58,999 bases of DNA, taken from contig JABSSA010000011.1 of NCBI GenBank assembly GCA_013214665.1, forward strand, positions 1-58,999. Direction: 5' to 3'. Both the position numbers and the translations under genes were made by a program. The notes beneath the pieces were generated by a model, which was not told where the DNA came from, did no database searches, and was given only the letters and a program-made list of their open reading frames with translations. Shown piece by piece: positions 43,965-53,207 of the stretch (positions are counted from its first letter, which is position 1; the number at the start of each line of letters is the position of its first letter). Origin of the DNA: Paracoccaceae bacterium (GTDB lineage: Bacteria > Pseudomonadota > Alphaproteobacteria > Rhodobacterales > Rhodobacteraceae).

Positions 43965-44489
43965 TTACTCTCCCGCCGCTGTGTTCGCGTCGTTCATCAA
44001 ATGTTTCAGCTTGCCGCGCGCCGCAGACAATCTGGACATCACCGTGCCGATCGGCACATCCAGAATGTCGGCCGCCTCGCGATAGGCATAGCCTTGCACA
44101 AATACCAACATCACCGTCGCCCGTTGCGCTTCGGGCAACTGCATCACCTTTGTAAACACCTCAGATGCGAAAAAATTCGTTTCCGTATCTGCACGCGGGT
44201 CCAATAGTGCGGCATCTGGCGCGTGGGACAAAGATTGGGTCTGGCGAATGCGCTGTGCGCGCAGGTCATTGAGCCAAATAGAGCGGCAGATGGTCATAAG
44301 CCAGGCATCAAGCCGATGATCTGACGTCACTTGGTGGCTGCGTTCCAACGCCCGCACGCACGTCGCCTGAACCAGATCATTGGCTGTTTCCGGGTTCCCG
44401 CTTAGCGAAAAAGCAAAGCGCCAGATCCCCTTGAGGTTCTGGGTCAACGCCTCTCGCACGAGCGCGTCTAATGAATTTGAAGACACCAT
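43965..44489 (-). CDS. ECF-type RNA polymerase sigma factor
   Basis: A 174-residue sigma-70 family protein of group 4. Region 2 runs from LVREALTQNLKGIWRFAFSLSGNPETANDLVQATCVRAL to WLMTICRSIWLND. Region 4 is LPEAQRATVMLVFVQGYAYREAADILDVPIGTVMSRLSAARGKL in outline. The start at 44489 is preferred to 44540 because family homology begins soon after. It is divergent from the YceI-type gene. Direct repeats CACCACGT at 44505 and 44535 lie in between. Confidence 0.9.
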   Translation of the reverse strand: MVSSNSLDALVREALTQNLKGIWRFAFSLSGNPETANDLVQATCVRALERSHQVTSDHRLDAWLMTICRSIWLNDLRAQRIRQTQSLSHAPDAALLDPRADTETNFFASEVFTKVMQLPEAQRATVMLVFVQGYAYREAADILDVPIGTVMSRLSAARGKLKHLMNDANTAAGE

Positions 44490-44504
44490 CGAATAATTCG
44501 CCGC

Positions 44505-44542
44505 CACCACGTGTTTACGGTTTGACAATAACGTCACCACGT
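44505..44542. promoter_or_regulatory. Direct repeat CACCACGT, 30 bp apart, between sigma factor and YceI genes
   Basis: CACCACGT occurs at 44505-44512 and 44535-44542, three helical turns apart, in the 81-base divergent region. It could be a protein binding site or part of ECF-dependent promoters. No promoter consensus for this ECF group is known to me. Confidence 0.4.
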
Positions 44543-44570
44543 TTGTTCGGAAATAGATTGGGAGGCAATC

Positions 44571-45149
44571 ATGAAAACGTTACTGAGCACCTCAGCTTTG
44601 ATTTTGGGCCTGACAGCCGCACCACTGCTCGCCGCAGATTGGACTTTGAACGCCGATGCGTCGCGTTTGGCATTTGGGTCCATCAAAAAGAATATCATCG
44701 GCGAAGTGCATAATTTTGACGGGTTGAGCGGATCGGTGAACGCCGATGGTGTCGCGGCGATCGAAATTGATCTGGCCTCTGTCGAGACCAACATCGACAT
44801 CCGCAACGAACGTATGGCGGAACATGTGTTCAAATTCGCCCCCAAAGCGATGATCACCGCGCAGCTGGATATGGAAGCGCTTTCGGCAATGGAAGTAGGC
44901 CAGTCTGAGGTGATGGATGTGGAAGCCGTCCTTAGCCTTTTGGGTGTCGAAACGGAGTTTTACACTGAGGTTTTCGTCATGCGCACCAGCGAAAAAAGCG
45001 TTCTGGTGACCTCGAATGACATGATCTTTCTGACCACCGAAGATCTGGAAATCGATGAGGGTGTCAGCAAATTGCAAGAGCTGGCCGAACTGCCTGGGAT
45101 CACCCGCGCCGCCCCCGTGACCCTGCGTTTTGTGTTTGAGCAAAGCTGA
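44571..45149 (+). CDS. Secreted YceI family protein
   Basis: A 192-residue precursor with signal peptide MKTLLSTSALILGLTAAPLLA. The YceI/lipocalin-like beta-barrel (ADWTLNADASRLAFGSIKKNIIGEVHNFDGLSGSVN in outline, ASVETNIDIRNERMAEHVF) binds polyisoprenoid-type lipids in relatives. GGGAGG precedes the start. Its divergent position next to an ECF sigma/anti-sigma pair suggests that it belongs to that regulon, perhaps an envelope or oxidative stress response; this is inference. Confidence 0.87.
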   Translation: MKTLLSTSALILGLTAAPLLAADWTLNADASRLAFGSIKKNIIGEVHNFDGLSGSVNADGVAAIEIDLASVETNIDIRNERMAEHVFKFAPKAMITAQLDMEALSAMEVGQSEVMDVEAVLSLLGVETEFYTEVFVMRTSEKSVLVTSNDMIFLTTEDLEIDEGVSKLQELAELPGITRAAPVTLRFVFEQS

Positions 45150-45251
45150 CGCGCAAGCCCCTTTGCAGCGATGTCAGCCTGCCACGCTGGTCTTATGTGC
45201 CCCCAACACCGCACAGACCGGCGTGGTTTTACAAAGTGCTGGACTTCTTCT

Positions 45252-46355
45252 TTAGCTGCCTCTCGCGACCCAGTGATGCAAAACATCACCACCGACCTGG
45301 CGCACATCGCGCAGTTCAAACCGGGCGGCTTCGCGCAGTTTGCCAATCCCCAAGGCACCGATATTTGGCAAGCCTTCGGCTCCGATGGTCACCCCGGCGG
45401 TAAAGCCAACGAGGTGGTCCACCAATTGCGCTTCGATCAATGACGCCGCGAGCGTGCTGCCGCCTTCACAAAAAACGCGGGTCAGACCGTGCGTGCCAAG
45501 CTGGGTCAGGATATCACGCGGATCCAACTGGCTGCCGGTGACTTTGCATTCGATCAGGGTTGCCCCCAAATCCGACCAGGTTTGCTTGAGCGTTTTGTCC
45601 GCGTCACTGCCGTGGCACAGCAGCACTGGGATCTCTTGCGCTGTGCGAGCGAGTGCGCCCATTAAAGGCAGGTCGAGACGGCGCGAGATCACCACGCGGG
45701 TCGGTTGTTGCACCGCGCCCAGATCGCGCACCGTGAGCGATGGATCGTCCACCCGTGCCGTCCCACCGCCAACCATCACAGCGTCGTGGCGCATCCGCAT
45801 CGCATGAACGGCGCGGCGCGCGGTGGGCCCGGTGATCCACTGGCTTTCGCCCGTACCGGTGGCGATCCGGCCATCAAAGCTGGAGGCCAGCTTGAGCGTG
45901 ACCAGTGGGCGCCCTTCAACGATGCGATTGAAAAATCCGGCGTTATCCGCGTCGGCCTCGGCCTCCATGCGGCCCAAAACCACTTCGACGCTTGCATCCT
46001 TGAGGCGGGCGATCCCCTGCCCTGCTGTGCGAGGGTCCGGGTCTGTCGTGGCGATGTGCACCCGCCCCACGCGCGCCTCAATGAGCGCATCACAGCACGG
46101 CGGGGTTTTGCCGTGATGCGCGCACGGCTCCAACGTCACAAAGACATCAGCTCCGATGGCCGCATCACCCGCCTGGCGCAGCGCCATCACCTCGGCATGC
46201 GGCCTGCCGCCCGGCTGCGTCCAGCCACGCCCAACGACGCGACCGGCTTTGACAATCACACAGCCGACAGCAGGGTTCGGCCATGTGTTGCCTTGCCCCC
46301 GGCGCCCCAGAGACAATGCCATCGCCATGAACCGATTGAGCTGATCCTCGGTCAC
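45252..46355 (-). CDS. ribD: Bifunctional riboflavin deaminase/reductase
   Basis: A 367-residue enzyme catalysing deamination then reduction of the pyrimidine intermediate. The deaminase zinc site is HAE (His53, Glu55), Cys78 in [13 protein letters not shown], and Cys87. The reductase domain starts at about residue 150 ([41 protein letters not shown] in outline, [11 protein letters not shown]). It overlaps nrdR by ATGA, the usual nrdR-ribD order. Confidence 0.95.
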   Translation of the reverse strand: MTEDQLNRFMAMALSLGRRGQGNTWPNPAVGCVIVKAGRVVGRGWTQPGGRPHAEVMALRQAGDAAIGADVFVTLEPCAHHGKTPPCCDALIEARVGRVHIATTDPDPRTAGQGIARLKDASVEVVLGRMEAEADADNAGFFNRIVEGRPLVTLKLASSFDGRIATGTGESQWITGPTARRAVHAMRMRHDAVMVGGGTARVDDPSLTVRDLGAVQQPTRVVISRRLDLPLMGALARTAQEIPVLLCHGSDADKTLKQTWSDLGATLIECKVTGSQLDPRDILTQLGTHGLTRVFCEGGSTLAASLIEAQLVDHLVGFTAGVTIGAEGLPNIGALGIGKLREAARFELRDVRQVGGDVLHHWVARGS

Positions 46356-46819
46356 TCGTCAGGTTGGACTTGAGGGCGCAGCTCGCTGACAAATTTGTCA
46401 AAGTCGTCTGCCGCCTGGAAATTCTTGTAGACGCTCGCAAACCGCACATAAGCAACGGTGTCGATCCGGGCCAAAGATTCCATGACGATTTCGCCGATCG
46501 TCTTGGACTGAATATCCGTTTCGCCCATCGATTCAAGCCGCCGGACAATGCCCGAAATCATCTGATCGATACGCTCCGGCTCAATCGGGCGTTTCTGCAT
46601 GGAGATGCGGATCGACCGTTCAAGCTTGTCGCGGTCAAAGTCTTCGCGTTTGCCATTGGTTTTGACCACGACCAGATCGCGCAGCTGCACCCGCTCATAC
46701 GTGGTGAAACGCCCACCACATGCCGGGCAGAACCTGCGCCGGCGGATGGAGACGTGATCTTCTGCCGGACGGCTGTCTTTGACTTGGGTGTCGATGTTGC
46801 CACAAAATGGACAGCGCAT
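46352..46819 (-). CDS. nrdR: Transcriptional repressor NrdR
   Basis: A 155-residue repressor of ribonucleotide reductase genes. The N-terminal zinc ribbon has Cys3, Cys6, Cys31 and Cys34 ([16 protein letters not shown]), followed by the nucleotide-sensing ATP-cone ([38 protein letters not shown]). Full length. It heads the nrdR-ribD pair. Confidence 0.96.
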   Translation of the reverse strand: MRCPFCGNIDTQVKDSRPAEDHVSIRRRRFCPACGGRFTTYERVQLRDLVVVKTNGKREDFDRDKLERSIRISMQKRPIEPERIDQMISGIVRRLESMGETDIQSKTIGEIVMESLARIDTVAYVRFASVYKNFQAADDFDKFVSELRPQVQPDE

Positions 46820-46932
46820 TCTTTGCCCCTTTTTCTGCCTGTAGTGGAGGTGGTCCCCTTTTGATCAAGGATTATAGGGGTACGGGCAGGTTTTGGGTAG
46901 GGGGAAGTTGCAAACCCCAAGTTTAGTCTCAC

Positions 46933-47352
46933 CTAGGCGTGCTGAAGATGGGCAACAATGCGCCGTGTGTGCGGATGATCGCGATGTTCGAAGACGTAGA
47001 TGCCTTGCCAGGTGCCAAGCCGGAGCCGCCCATCGGTCACGGGGATTTGCAGAGAAACGGGTAACAGAGAGGCTTTGATATGCGCAGGCATGTCATCCGG
47101 CCCTTCGGCACGGTGGCGCAGGTATTGCATATCCGGATGCGTCAAAGGTGGCACGAGTTTGGAAAGCCATGCGCGCAAATCGCTTTGAACGCTTGGATCC
47201 GCGTTTTCCTGGATCAGCAGGGAGGCTGACGTGTGTTGGATGAGCAAGGTCAAAAGGCCGTCGCCACCTTGCGTGTGAACCCAGCGCGCGATGTCTTCGG
47301 TGATTTCATAAAGGCCTTGGCCGTGGGTCTTGATCACAAAGTCGGTCTGCAT
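46933..47352 (-). CDS. YjbQ family protein (secondary thiamine-phosphate synthase type)
   Basis: A 139-residue UPF0047/YjbQ protein. Conserved LLTLLIQHTSASLLIQENADP, HRAEGPDDMPAHIKASLLPVSLQIPV and GTWQGIYVFEHRDHPHTRRI are present, with the family histidines. Some members show weak thiamine-phosphate synthase activity; the true role is unclear. The start at 47352 matches family length; the open frame continues upstream without homology. Confidence 0.92.
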   Translation of the reverse strand: MQTDFVIKTHGQGLYEITEDIARWVHTQGGDGLLTLLIQHTSASLLIQENADPSVQSDLRAWLSKLVPPLTHPDMQYLRHRAEGPDDMPAHIKASLLPVSLQIPVTDGRLRLGTWQGIYVFEHRDHPHTRRIVAHLQHA

Positions 47353-47372
47353 AGACGCAACTGTGCCAAGCA

Positions 47373-47402
47373 AGGGCGGCACGCACAAGGCTGTGCCGCC
47401 CT
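47373..47402 (-). terminator. Hairpin after the secreted protein gene
   Basis: Perfect 10-bp inverted repeat AGGGCGGCAC/GTGCCGCCCT with a 10-base loop, between yjbQ and the upstream minus-strand gene. The T-run is weak. Confidence 0.55.
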
Positions 47403-47458
47403 CTTGGTCACTCAGACCACGCGGGTGTGCGGGGCCAGAGCAAAGAGGACTTGCCCTT

Positions 47459-47896
47459 TCAGGAGTCTGGGCCAAAGACCTCGCGGTAATCGAGGCAGAA
47501 CTGCTGTGCGTGAGAGACAGACAGATTTGCACCCGGCGTTTTCAGTGCAGCCCCTGTCGAAACGACTTGCACAGGGCTCACGCCTGCAGGTGGTTTCAGG
47601 CCAAACACAACACCGCGCCGGTTTGATCCGGTCACGCTACGGCCGATTGGCGATTGTACATAAATGCGCGTGGTGCTCGACACACCGAGTTCGCGCAGAG
47701 CGTATTCCGATGCGGCACACCAAACGCCGCGGTTTCCAAAAAAGCTGTCTTCGATGGCTTCAAATTTGCCGCCAGCAACCGGATTTACGGTTTGATTGTA
47801 TACGGTGCGATACGCTTGAGCTTCACCAATTGAGACAGCAAGCGTTGCAGCTGTAGCCAAAGCCGTCAGTGTCGTCTTCGTCAGTGATTTGATCAT
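47459..47896 (-). CDS. Secreted hypothetical protein with two cysteines
   Basis: A 145-residue protein with a signal peptide (basic MIKSLTK, hydrophobic core, cleavage after GEAQA) and a mature part of about 117 residues. Two cysteines (VWCAASEYAL and QQFCLDYREV) could form a disulfide in the periplasm. No known domain is recognised. A CRP-like palindrome lies about 150 bases upstream of the start, and a hairpin follows the stop. Confidence 0.65.
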   Translation of the reverse strand: MIKSLTKTTLTALATAATLAVSIGEAQAYRTVYNQTVNPVAGGKFEAIEDSFFGNRGVWCAASEYALRELGVSSTTRIYVQSPIGRSVTGSNRRGVVFGLKPPAGVSPVQVVSTGAALKTPGANLSVSHAQQFCLDYREVFGPDS

Positions 47897-48041
47897 TTTG
47901 TTTCTCCGAAATTACAATATGTCTACGTGTCGAAACGGAAATTGGTTGCATCTCTGGCGTGATTTCGGCGCTTAACCAGATAACATATGCGTGTACGTCT
48001 TCCGCTCCTCTTCATGTTAGGCAGACATAGGAGGCAGCCTC

Positions 48042-48057
48042 TGTGGTCAAAGTCACA
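48042..48057. promoter_or_regulatory. CRP/FNR-type palindrome
   Basis: TGTGGTCAAAGTCACA fits TGTGA-N6-TCACA at 9 of 10 positions and lies within a longer CTCTGTG/CACAGAG inverted repeat (48039-48060). It is between the secreted-protein gene and the rpoD terminator, upstream of the former. Alphaproteobacterial CRP sites vary, so this is tentative. Confidence 0.4.
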
Positions 48058-48154
48058 GAGCCGTGCTTCGTGCCGGCCTTACTCTGAAAACACGCAAAAC
48101 CGGCCCATTATTCAGGGGTTTGGCAGGTGTCACCATTTGTTGAGGCGCTGAAAC

Positions 48155-48182
48155 AAAAACCCCGCCGAGAGGGCGGGGTTTT
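48155..48182 (-). terminator. Rho-independent terminator of rpoD
   Basis: AAAACCCCGCC and GGCGGGGTTTT form a perfect 11-bp inverted repeat with a GAGAG loop, 6 bases past the rpoD stop. A- and T-runs on either side would allow it to act in both directions. Confidence 0.92.
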
Positions 48183-48187
48183 GAATT

Positions 48188-50176
48188 TTACTGATCCAGG
48201 AAGCTGCGCAGCTTGCGGCTGCGGCTTGGGTGTTTGAGTTTTCGTAGCGCTTTCGCTTCGATCTGACGAATACGTTCGCGCGTCACGCTGAACTGCTGAC
48301 CCACTTCTTCGAGGGTGTGGTCGGTGTTCATGCCGATGCCAAAGCGCATCCGCAAAACGCGTTCTTCGCGTGGTGTGAGCGAGGCCAGAACCCGCGTAGT
48401 GGTTTCCTTGAGGTTTTCCTGAATGGCACTGTCCAGAGGCAGCACGGCATTCTTGTCCTCGATGAAATCACCCAGCTGGCTGTCTTCTTCATCGCCAATC
48501 GGCGTTTCCAGAGAGATCGGCTCCTTGGCGATTTTCATCACCTTGCGCACCTTCTCAAGCGGCATCTGCAGCTTGTCTGCCAATTCTTCGGGCGTTGGTT
48601 CGCGGCCAATCTCGTGCAGCATCTGGCGGCCTGTGCGCACCAGCTTGTTGATCGTTTCGATCATATGCACCGGAATACGGATGGTCCGCGCCTGATCCGC
48701 GATGGAGCGCGTGATCGCCTGACGGATCCACCACGTGGCATAGGTGGAGAACTTGTAACCGCGGCGGTATTCGAATTTGTCCACCGCTTTCATCAGGCCG
48801 ATGTTGCCTTCCTGAATGAGGTCGAGGAACTGGAGACCACGGTTGGTGTATTTCTTCGCGATGGAAATCACGAGACGCAGGTTCGCCTCCACCATTTCCT
48901 TTTTCGCCTGACGGGCTTCTTTTTCGCCCTTTTGCACTTGGTTCACGATGCGGCGGAATTCGCTGATATCGAGGCCGACGTATTGACCCACCTGCGCCAT
49001 GTCCGCGCGCAGATCTTCGACCTTACCGGTGGAGCGTTCGATGAACATTTGCCAGCCGCGACCGGCCTTTTCACCCATCTCGGTCAGCCAGTTCGGGTCC
49101 AGCTCGCGCCCGCGATAGGCGTCAATGAATTCACGGCGGTTGATGCGGGCCTGATCCGCCAGCTTCACCATGGCGCTGTCAATCTGCATGATCCGGCGGT
49201 TGATGCCATAAAGCTGGTCAATCAACGCTTCGACACGGTTGTTGTGCAAGTGAAGCGAGTTCACCAGATCCACAATCTCCGCGCGCAGCGCCTGATAGGT
49301 GGCTTCCTGCGCATCCGAAAACGATCCGTCTTCGTTCAGCGTGGCCGAAATACGGCTGTCCTGCATGTCGGAGAGGTTGGCGTAGTCGTCGGCAATGCGA
49401 TCCAGCGTTTCCAGAACCTGCGGCTTCAGCGCTGCTTCCATTGCGGCGAGCGACATGTTGGCCTGCTCGTCGTCATCATCATCGTCATCTTTGGCAATCG
49501 GATTGCCATCGGCGTCCAGCTCTTGTTCAGCCGGTTTGGCAGCTTCGGGCGCCGCAGCGCCGCCAGCGGTCGGAGCCACCACAGGCTCTTCTATCTCGCC
49601 GTCTTCGTCCATCTGGTTGCCAAAGGTGGCTTCCAGATCAATCACGTCGCGTAGCAGAATATCTTCAGAAAGAAGTTCGTCACGCCAGATGGTGATCGCT
49701 TGGAATGTCAGCGGGCTTTCGCACAAACCAAGGATCATCGTGTTGCGGCCCGCTTCGATCCGCTTGGCGATGGCAATTTCGCCCTCACGGCTCAGCAGTT
49801 CGACAGAGCCCATTTCGCGCAGATACATGCGCACCGGGTCATCGGTGCGGTCCAGCTTTTCCTGACCGGTTGCGCCCAGCGTCAGATCGCGAGTGCCTTC
49901 GGTGGTGGCAACCTCGGTTGAGCCTTTGTCTTCTTCTTCGGCTTCTTCGTCTTCGATGATATTGATGCCCATTTCGGACAACATCGACATCACATCTTCG
50001 ATTTGCTCAGAGCTTACCTGATCTGGTGGCAAGACTGTGTTGAGCTGATCATAGGTGATGTAGCCCTTTTCGCGGGCTTCGCCGATCATCTTTTTGACGG
50101 CGGCCTGGCTCATATCGAGCGAAAGTTCCTGATCTTGGTCTTCGGTCTTCGCGTCTTCGTTGTCTTTAGCTGCCAT
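48188..50176 (-). CDS. rpoD: RNA polymerase primary sigma factor
   Basis: A 662-residue housekeeping sigma-70. Region 1.1 is near the start ([23 protein letters not shown]). A non-conserved insert at about residues 190-350 includes an acidic run ([10 protein letters not shown]). Regions 2.1-2.4 are at about 425-500 ([39 protein letters not shown]), and the helix-turn-helix of region 4.2 is at the end ([20 protein letters not shown]). The start at 50176 follows AAGGGAG. It lies 130 bases downstream of dnaG, in the usual dnaG-rpoD order. Confidence 0.97.
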   Translation of the reverse strand: MAAKDNEDAKTEDQDQELSLDMSQAAVKKMIGEAREKGYITYDQLNTVLPPDQVSSEQIEDVMSMLSEMGINIIEDEEAEEEDKGSTEVATTEGTRDLTLGATGQEKLDRTDDPVRMYLREMGSVELLSREGEIAIAKRIEAGRNTMILGLCESPLTFQAITIWRDELLSEDILLRDVIDLEATFGNQMDEDGEIEEPVVAPTAGGAAAPEAAKPAEQELDADGNPIAKDDDDDDDEQANMSLAAMEAALKPQVLETLDRIADDYANLSDMQDSRISATLNEDGSFSDAQEATYQALRAEIVDLVNSLHLHNNRVEALIDQLYGINRRIMQIDSAMVKLADQARINRREFIDAYRGRELDPNWLTEMGEKAGRGWQMFIERSTGKVEDLRADMAQVGQYVGLDISEFRRIVNQVQKGEKEARQAKKEMVEANLRLVISIAKKYTNRGLQFLDLIQEGNIGLMKAVDKFEYRRGYKFSTYATWWIRQAITRSIADQARTIRIPVHMIETINKLVRTGRQMLHEIGREPTPEELADKLQMPLEKVRKVMKIAKEPISLETPIGDEEDSQLGDFIEDKNAVLPLDSAIQENLKETTTRVLASLTPREERVLRMRFGIGMNTDHTLEEVGQQFSVTRERIRQIEAKALRKLKHPSRSRKLRSFLDQ

Positions 50177-50306
50177 GCGCGAGCTCCCTTGCCTGGGCCT
50201 GAACGGCCGATTCGTAAGTACGAATCGTTTCCGAATCATTTAACGTTCCCGGATGATTCGACCACCCGTACTGTGTTGATTTCCGAATGACTATGGCCAA
50301 ATGGCT

Positions 50307-52247
50307 TCAGCGCCTTGGTTTGGCGAATTGAATTTGATCCATGAGGGCTGCAAAGCTGTCCCTTTCTTTGCGACTGATGGGTGCACCATTTTCGGCGACG
50401 TCATATTCGGCGGTGTCTTCCTGACCGGATCTTTGCGCATTGCTGGCCACCCGCGCCGCTTCTTTCAGGCGCCAGGTCGTTCCCTCATCTGCCGTGCCGG
50501 CCATGTCTTCCTCTGCATCCGCAATCTCTGCGGCCAACCCTTGCGCGGCGTCCAGTTTGGCCAGTTCTTCGGCCATGGTCATGCGCGCCATCTCTTTATC
50601 GCCGGGGTTGCGAACACAAGGCACGATGGACACATGGCGTTCCCGCAGCAGATTTTCAACCGTTTCCGGCCCCAGCGCGCTGATTATCTTTTCGCGCAAC
50701 ACCTCGGCCCCGTCCAGCGCATGGCGCAATATCAAATCACGCAAGCGGGCGTGCAACTCACTGCGGCAGGGCATGTTTTCGATCTGGTGTTCTAACCCGT
50801 CCACGCAGTCTGGCGTGGTGATCGCCACAGCAAAGATCACAGCTTCGCGCAGTGTATCTGTCACCTGCGGATCAGCGCTGCCCGCCAGCGCGGAGCTTTT
50901 GGTAGTGGACAGTGACGCCTGCCGCTGTGGCGCCCGGCGGCCAGGCGTATTCCCGCGTTTGGGCGCAAAGAGCTGCCAGCGCAGATCTTTGATCTCGGTG
51001 CCATAGTGCTGGCGGATAGACGGGTCTTTGATCAGCTTGATCTTTTCGCGCAACGCCTTGTCCAGCGCCGCCTTGCGTTCGGGGCTGTCAAAAACCTGTC
51101 CATCGGTTTCGCGCTGCCACAACAAACGCACCATCGGCAACGCCGCATCGAGAACCTTTTGCAGACCGGTGGCCCCGGCCGCTTTCAACAGGTCATCCGG
51201 GTCTTGCCCATCTGGCATCAAGGCAAAGCGCAAGGATTGGCCCGCCTCCAGCAAAGGCAGCGCATTGTCGATCACCCGCATCGCCGCGCGCAGGCCTGCC
51301 GTGTCCCCGTCCAGAGCCATGATCGGTTCAGGTGCAATGCGCCAGAGCATCTGTAGCTGGGTTTCCGTCACAGCTGTACCCAAAGGCGCCACCGCCGCCT
51401 CAAACCCGTGTTCGGCCAGGGCAATCACGTCCATATACCCTTCGGCCACGATCAAAGGTTGGCCTTTTCCCGCAGCCGTCCGCGCGGGACCGTGGTTAAA
51501 GAGCGTCCGGCTTTTGTCGAACAGCAAGGTTTCCGGCGAGTTCAGGTATTTCGCACCATCGTTGGGATCCATCGCGCGACCGCCAAACGCGATACAGCGC
51601 CCGCGTGGATCGCGAATGGGAAACATAATGCGGTCGCGAAAGGTATCGTAGGGCCTGCCACCTTTCTGGCTTGGCTTGGCAAGACCTGCATCCAGGATGA
51701 GCTGGTCTGCGATGCCTTTGCCCTTGAGGTGAGCCCACAAGGCTTGCCAGGCGTTCGGCGCAAAGCCCAACTCCCACCGATCCTGTGCCGCTTGCCCCAG
51801 ACCACGACGATGTTCGAGATAATCCCGCGCCAAGCCAGCAGCACCTGTGCGCAATTGCAGGCGGAAAAACTTGACCGCCTCTTCCATCACATCTGCAAGC
51901 TCTGTGCGCTTGTCGGCCTTTTCCTGCGCCTTTGGATCGCGCGCAGGCATCGTCATCCCCGCTTCGCGCGCTAGGATTTCCACGGCTTCCATGAAATTGA
52001 CGTTCTCAGTTTCGCGCACAAAGGTAATTGCATCACCTTTGGCGTGGCACCCAAAGCAATAGTAATACCCTTTGCGATCATCGACGTGAAAGCTGGCCGT
52101 TTTTTCCTGATGGAAGGGGCACGGCGACCACATATCACCTTTGGCTTGATTGGATTTGCGGGCATCCCACACAACCTTGCGCCCCGCCACCTGGCTCAGG
52201 CTCAGGCGGGACCGCAGTTCATCCAAAAATCCGGGTGGCAGACTCAT
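50307..52247 (-). CDS. dnaG: DNA primase
   Basis: A 646-residue primase that makes RNA primers at the replication fork. The CHC2 zinc domain is at about residues 40-65 (CPFHQEKTASFHV, YYCFGCHAKGD). The catalytic core has the TOPRIM motif (PLIVAEGYMDVIAL, MALDGDTAG). The C-terminal helicase-binding part is poorly conserved. Full length. rpoD follows. Confidence 0.96.
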   Translation of the reverse strand: MSLPPGFLDELRSRLSLSQVAGRKVVWDARKSNQAKGDMWSPCPFHQEKTASFHVDDRKGYYYCFGCHAKGDAITFVRETENVNFMEAVEILAREAGMTMPARDPKAQEKADKRTELADVMEEAVKFFRLQLRTGAAGLARDYLEHRRGLGQAAQDRWELGFAPNAWQALWAHLKGKGIADQLILDAGLAKPSQKGGRPYDTFRDRIMFPIRDPRGRCIAFGGRAMDPNDGAKYLNSPETLLFDKSRTLFNHGPARTAAGKGQPLIVAEGYMDVIALAEHGFEAAVAPLGTAVTETQLQMLWRIAPEPIMALDGDTAGLRAAMRVIDNALPLLEAGQSLRFALMPDGQDPDDLLKAAGATGLQKVLDAALPMVRLLWQRETDGQVFDSPERKAALDKALREKIKLIKDPSIRQHYGTEIKDLRWQLFAPKRGNTPGRRAPQRQASLSTTKSSALAGSADPQVTDTLREAVIFAVAITTPDCVDGLEHQIENMPCRSELHARLRDLILRHALDGAEVLREKIISALGPETVENLLRERHVSIVPCVRNPGDKEMARMTMAEELAKLDAAQGLAAEIADAEEDMAGTADEGTTWRLKEAARVASNAQRSGQEDTAEYDVAENGAPISRKERDSFAALMDQIQFAKPRR

Positions 52248-52297
52248 GCCATATCATAGCGCAAGGCGCCCCAGAGGAACCAGCCCCCTTGCAAGGC

Positions 52298-52630
52298 TCA
52301 GGAACCGGACAGCTGTTTGATCTGGTCCCAATTGTCGAGGCACTGCTGCTGAACCGCAGGGCCCAGTGCGACGTTGCGCAGATCACGGCGGCGCTGTTCA
52401 TAGATCCAGTTGACCAGACCGGGCATGGCTGTTTCCACTGACGCAGGCCAGCTTGGATTTGCCGCCATCAGCTTGGGAACAACCTTGGCCTTGGAGACGC
52501 GATCCAGGCGTGCCTGCTGGATCTGGGCCACCATATCCCCCTGCAACGCACAGGCGGTTTCTTTCTCTTGGTTCGCAAAGGCAGCCGTCGGCAGAAGCAG
52601 GGCCAAGGCAAGGGCAAATCGGGTCAACAT
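52298..52630 (-). CDS. Small secreted hypothetical protein
   Basis: A 110-residue precursor with a signal peptide (MLTRFALALALLLPTAAFA) and a helical mature part of about 90 residues (QEKETACALQGDMVAQIQQARLDRV in outline, VNWIYEQRRRDLRN). Two cysteines (TACALQG, QQQCLDNW) may pair. The start at 52630 is set by the signal peptide and a GGAGG-type site just upstream. No family recognised. It lies about 50 bases upstream of dnaG. Confidence 0.7.
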   Translation of the reverse strand: MLTRFALALALLLPTAAFANQEKETACALQGDMVAQIQQARLDRVSKAKVVPKLMAANPSWPASVETAMPGLVNWIYEQRRRDLRNVALGPAVQQQCLDNWDQIKQLSGS

Positions 52631-52661
52631 GGAGCCTCCATCGGATTCGATTTCGTTGATC

Positions 52662-53207
52662 TTATCGCCGTGCCGCAATGCTTTCCATGGCCGTTTCCAG
52701 ATCGTGCATCAGCGTATCGGCCATGGACCGGAATACCATGATCAAAAAGCGATCCGGCCCGACACGCGTGATCGACCCCGTCATGTGCTGGATCATCGTG
52801 CGCGCCGTGTGGCCGCGCTTGAACGTGGCCGCGCGCAGATCAATGGGTATCATCCGCGCAAGAACCTCTACGGTATCCGCACCAGACACCGACACAACCG
52901 TCCAGGCATCGCTTTGATCGGTCACCGCAGCATACGACGCCAGCTTTGCGTCGGGCTCTGGACCACAAAGAAGCGCCATACCGCGGCCAAACCAGATGGC
53001 CCGCGCCCCTTCTTTGCCTGTGGCCCGGTTCGGTGCGGGCAGCGCCATGCCATGCGCGGCTTTCATCAGGTCGGAACAGGCTTTGTCTTGCCCTTTGAAA
53101 GGCGCGACCGAAGTCAGTGCACCCAAATCCACCTCTTCTACCGTCACGGACCCAACAGTTTTTGCACCATGCCCGGCCAACGGGGATTTTGCGATCAATC
53201 TAGCCAC
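52662..53207 (-). CDS. soxG: Sarcosine oxidase, gamma subunit
   Basis: A 181-residue subunit of heterotetrameric sarcosine oxidase. The GcvT-like C-terminal part (ADTVEVLARMIPIDLRAATFKRG in outline, RVGPDRFLIMVFRSMADTL) is typical. The start is GTG 53207, overlapping the soxA stop by 8 bases. The longer upstream frame is antisense to nothing but lies within soxA and is rejected. Last gene of soxBDAG. Confidence 0.85.
   Translation of the reverse strand: MARLIAKSPLAGHGAKTVGSVTVEEVDLGALTSVAPFKGQDKACSDLMKAAHGMALPAPNRATGKEGARAIWFGRGMALLCGPEPDAKLASYAAVTDQSDAWTVVSVSGADTVEVLARMIPIDLRAATFKRGHTARTMIQHMTGSITRVGPDRFLIMVFRSMADTLMHDLETAMESIAARR

Noticed and set aside
48317-49654. Long open frame (445 codons) on the plus strand inside rpoD
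   Set aside because: It is the antisense shadow of a well-conserved gene. Its composition is rich in His, Val and Phe as expected from the reverse complement of RpoD codons, and no family is recognisable.
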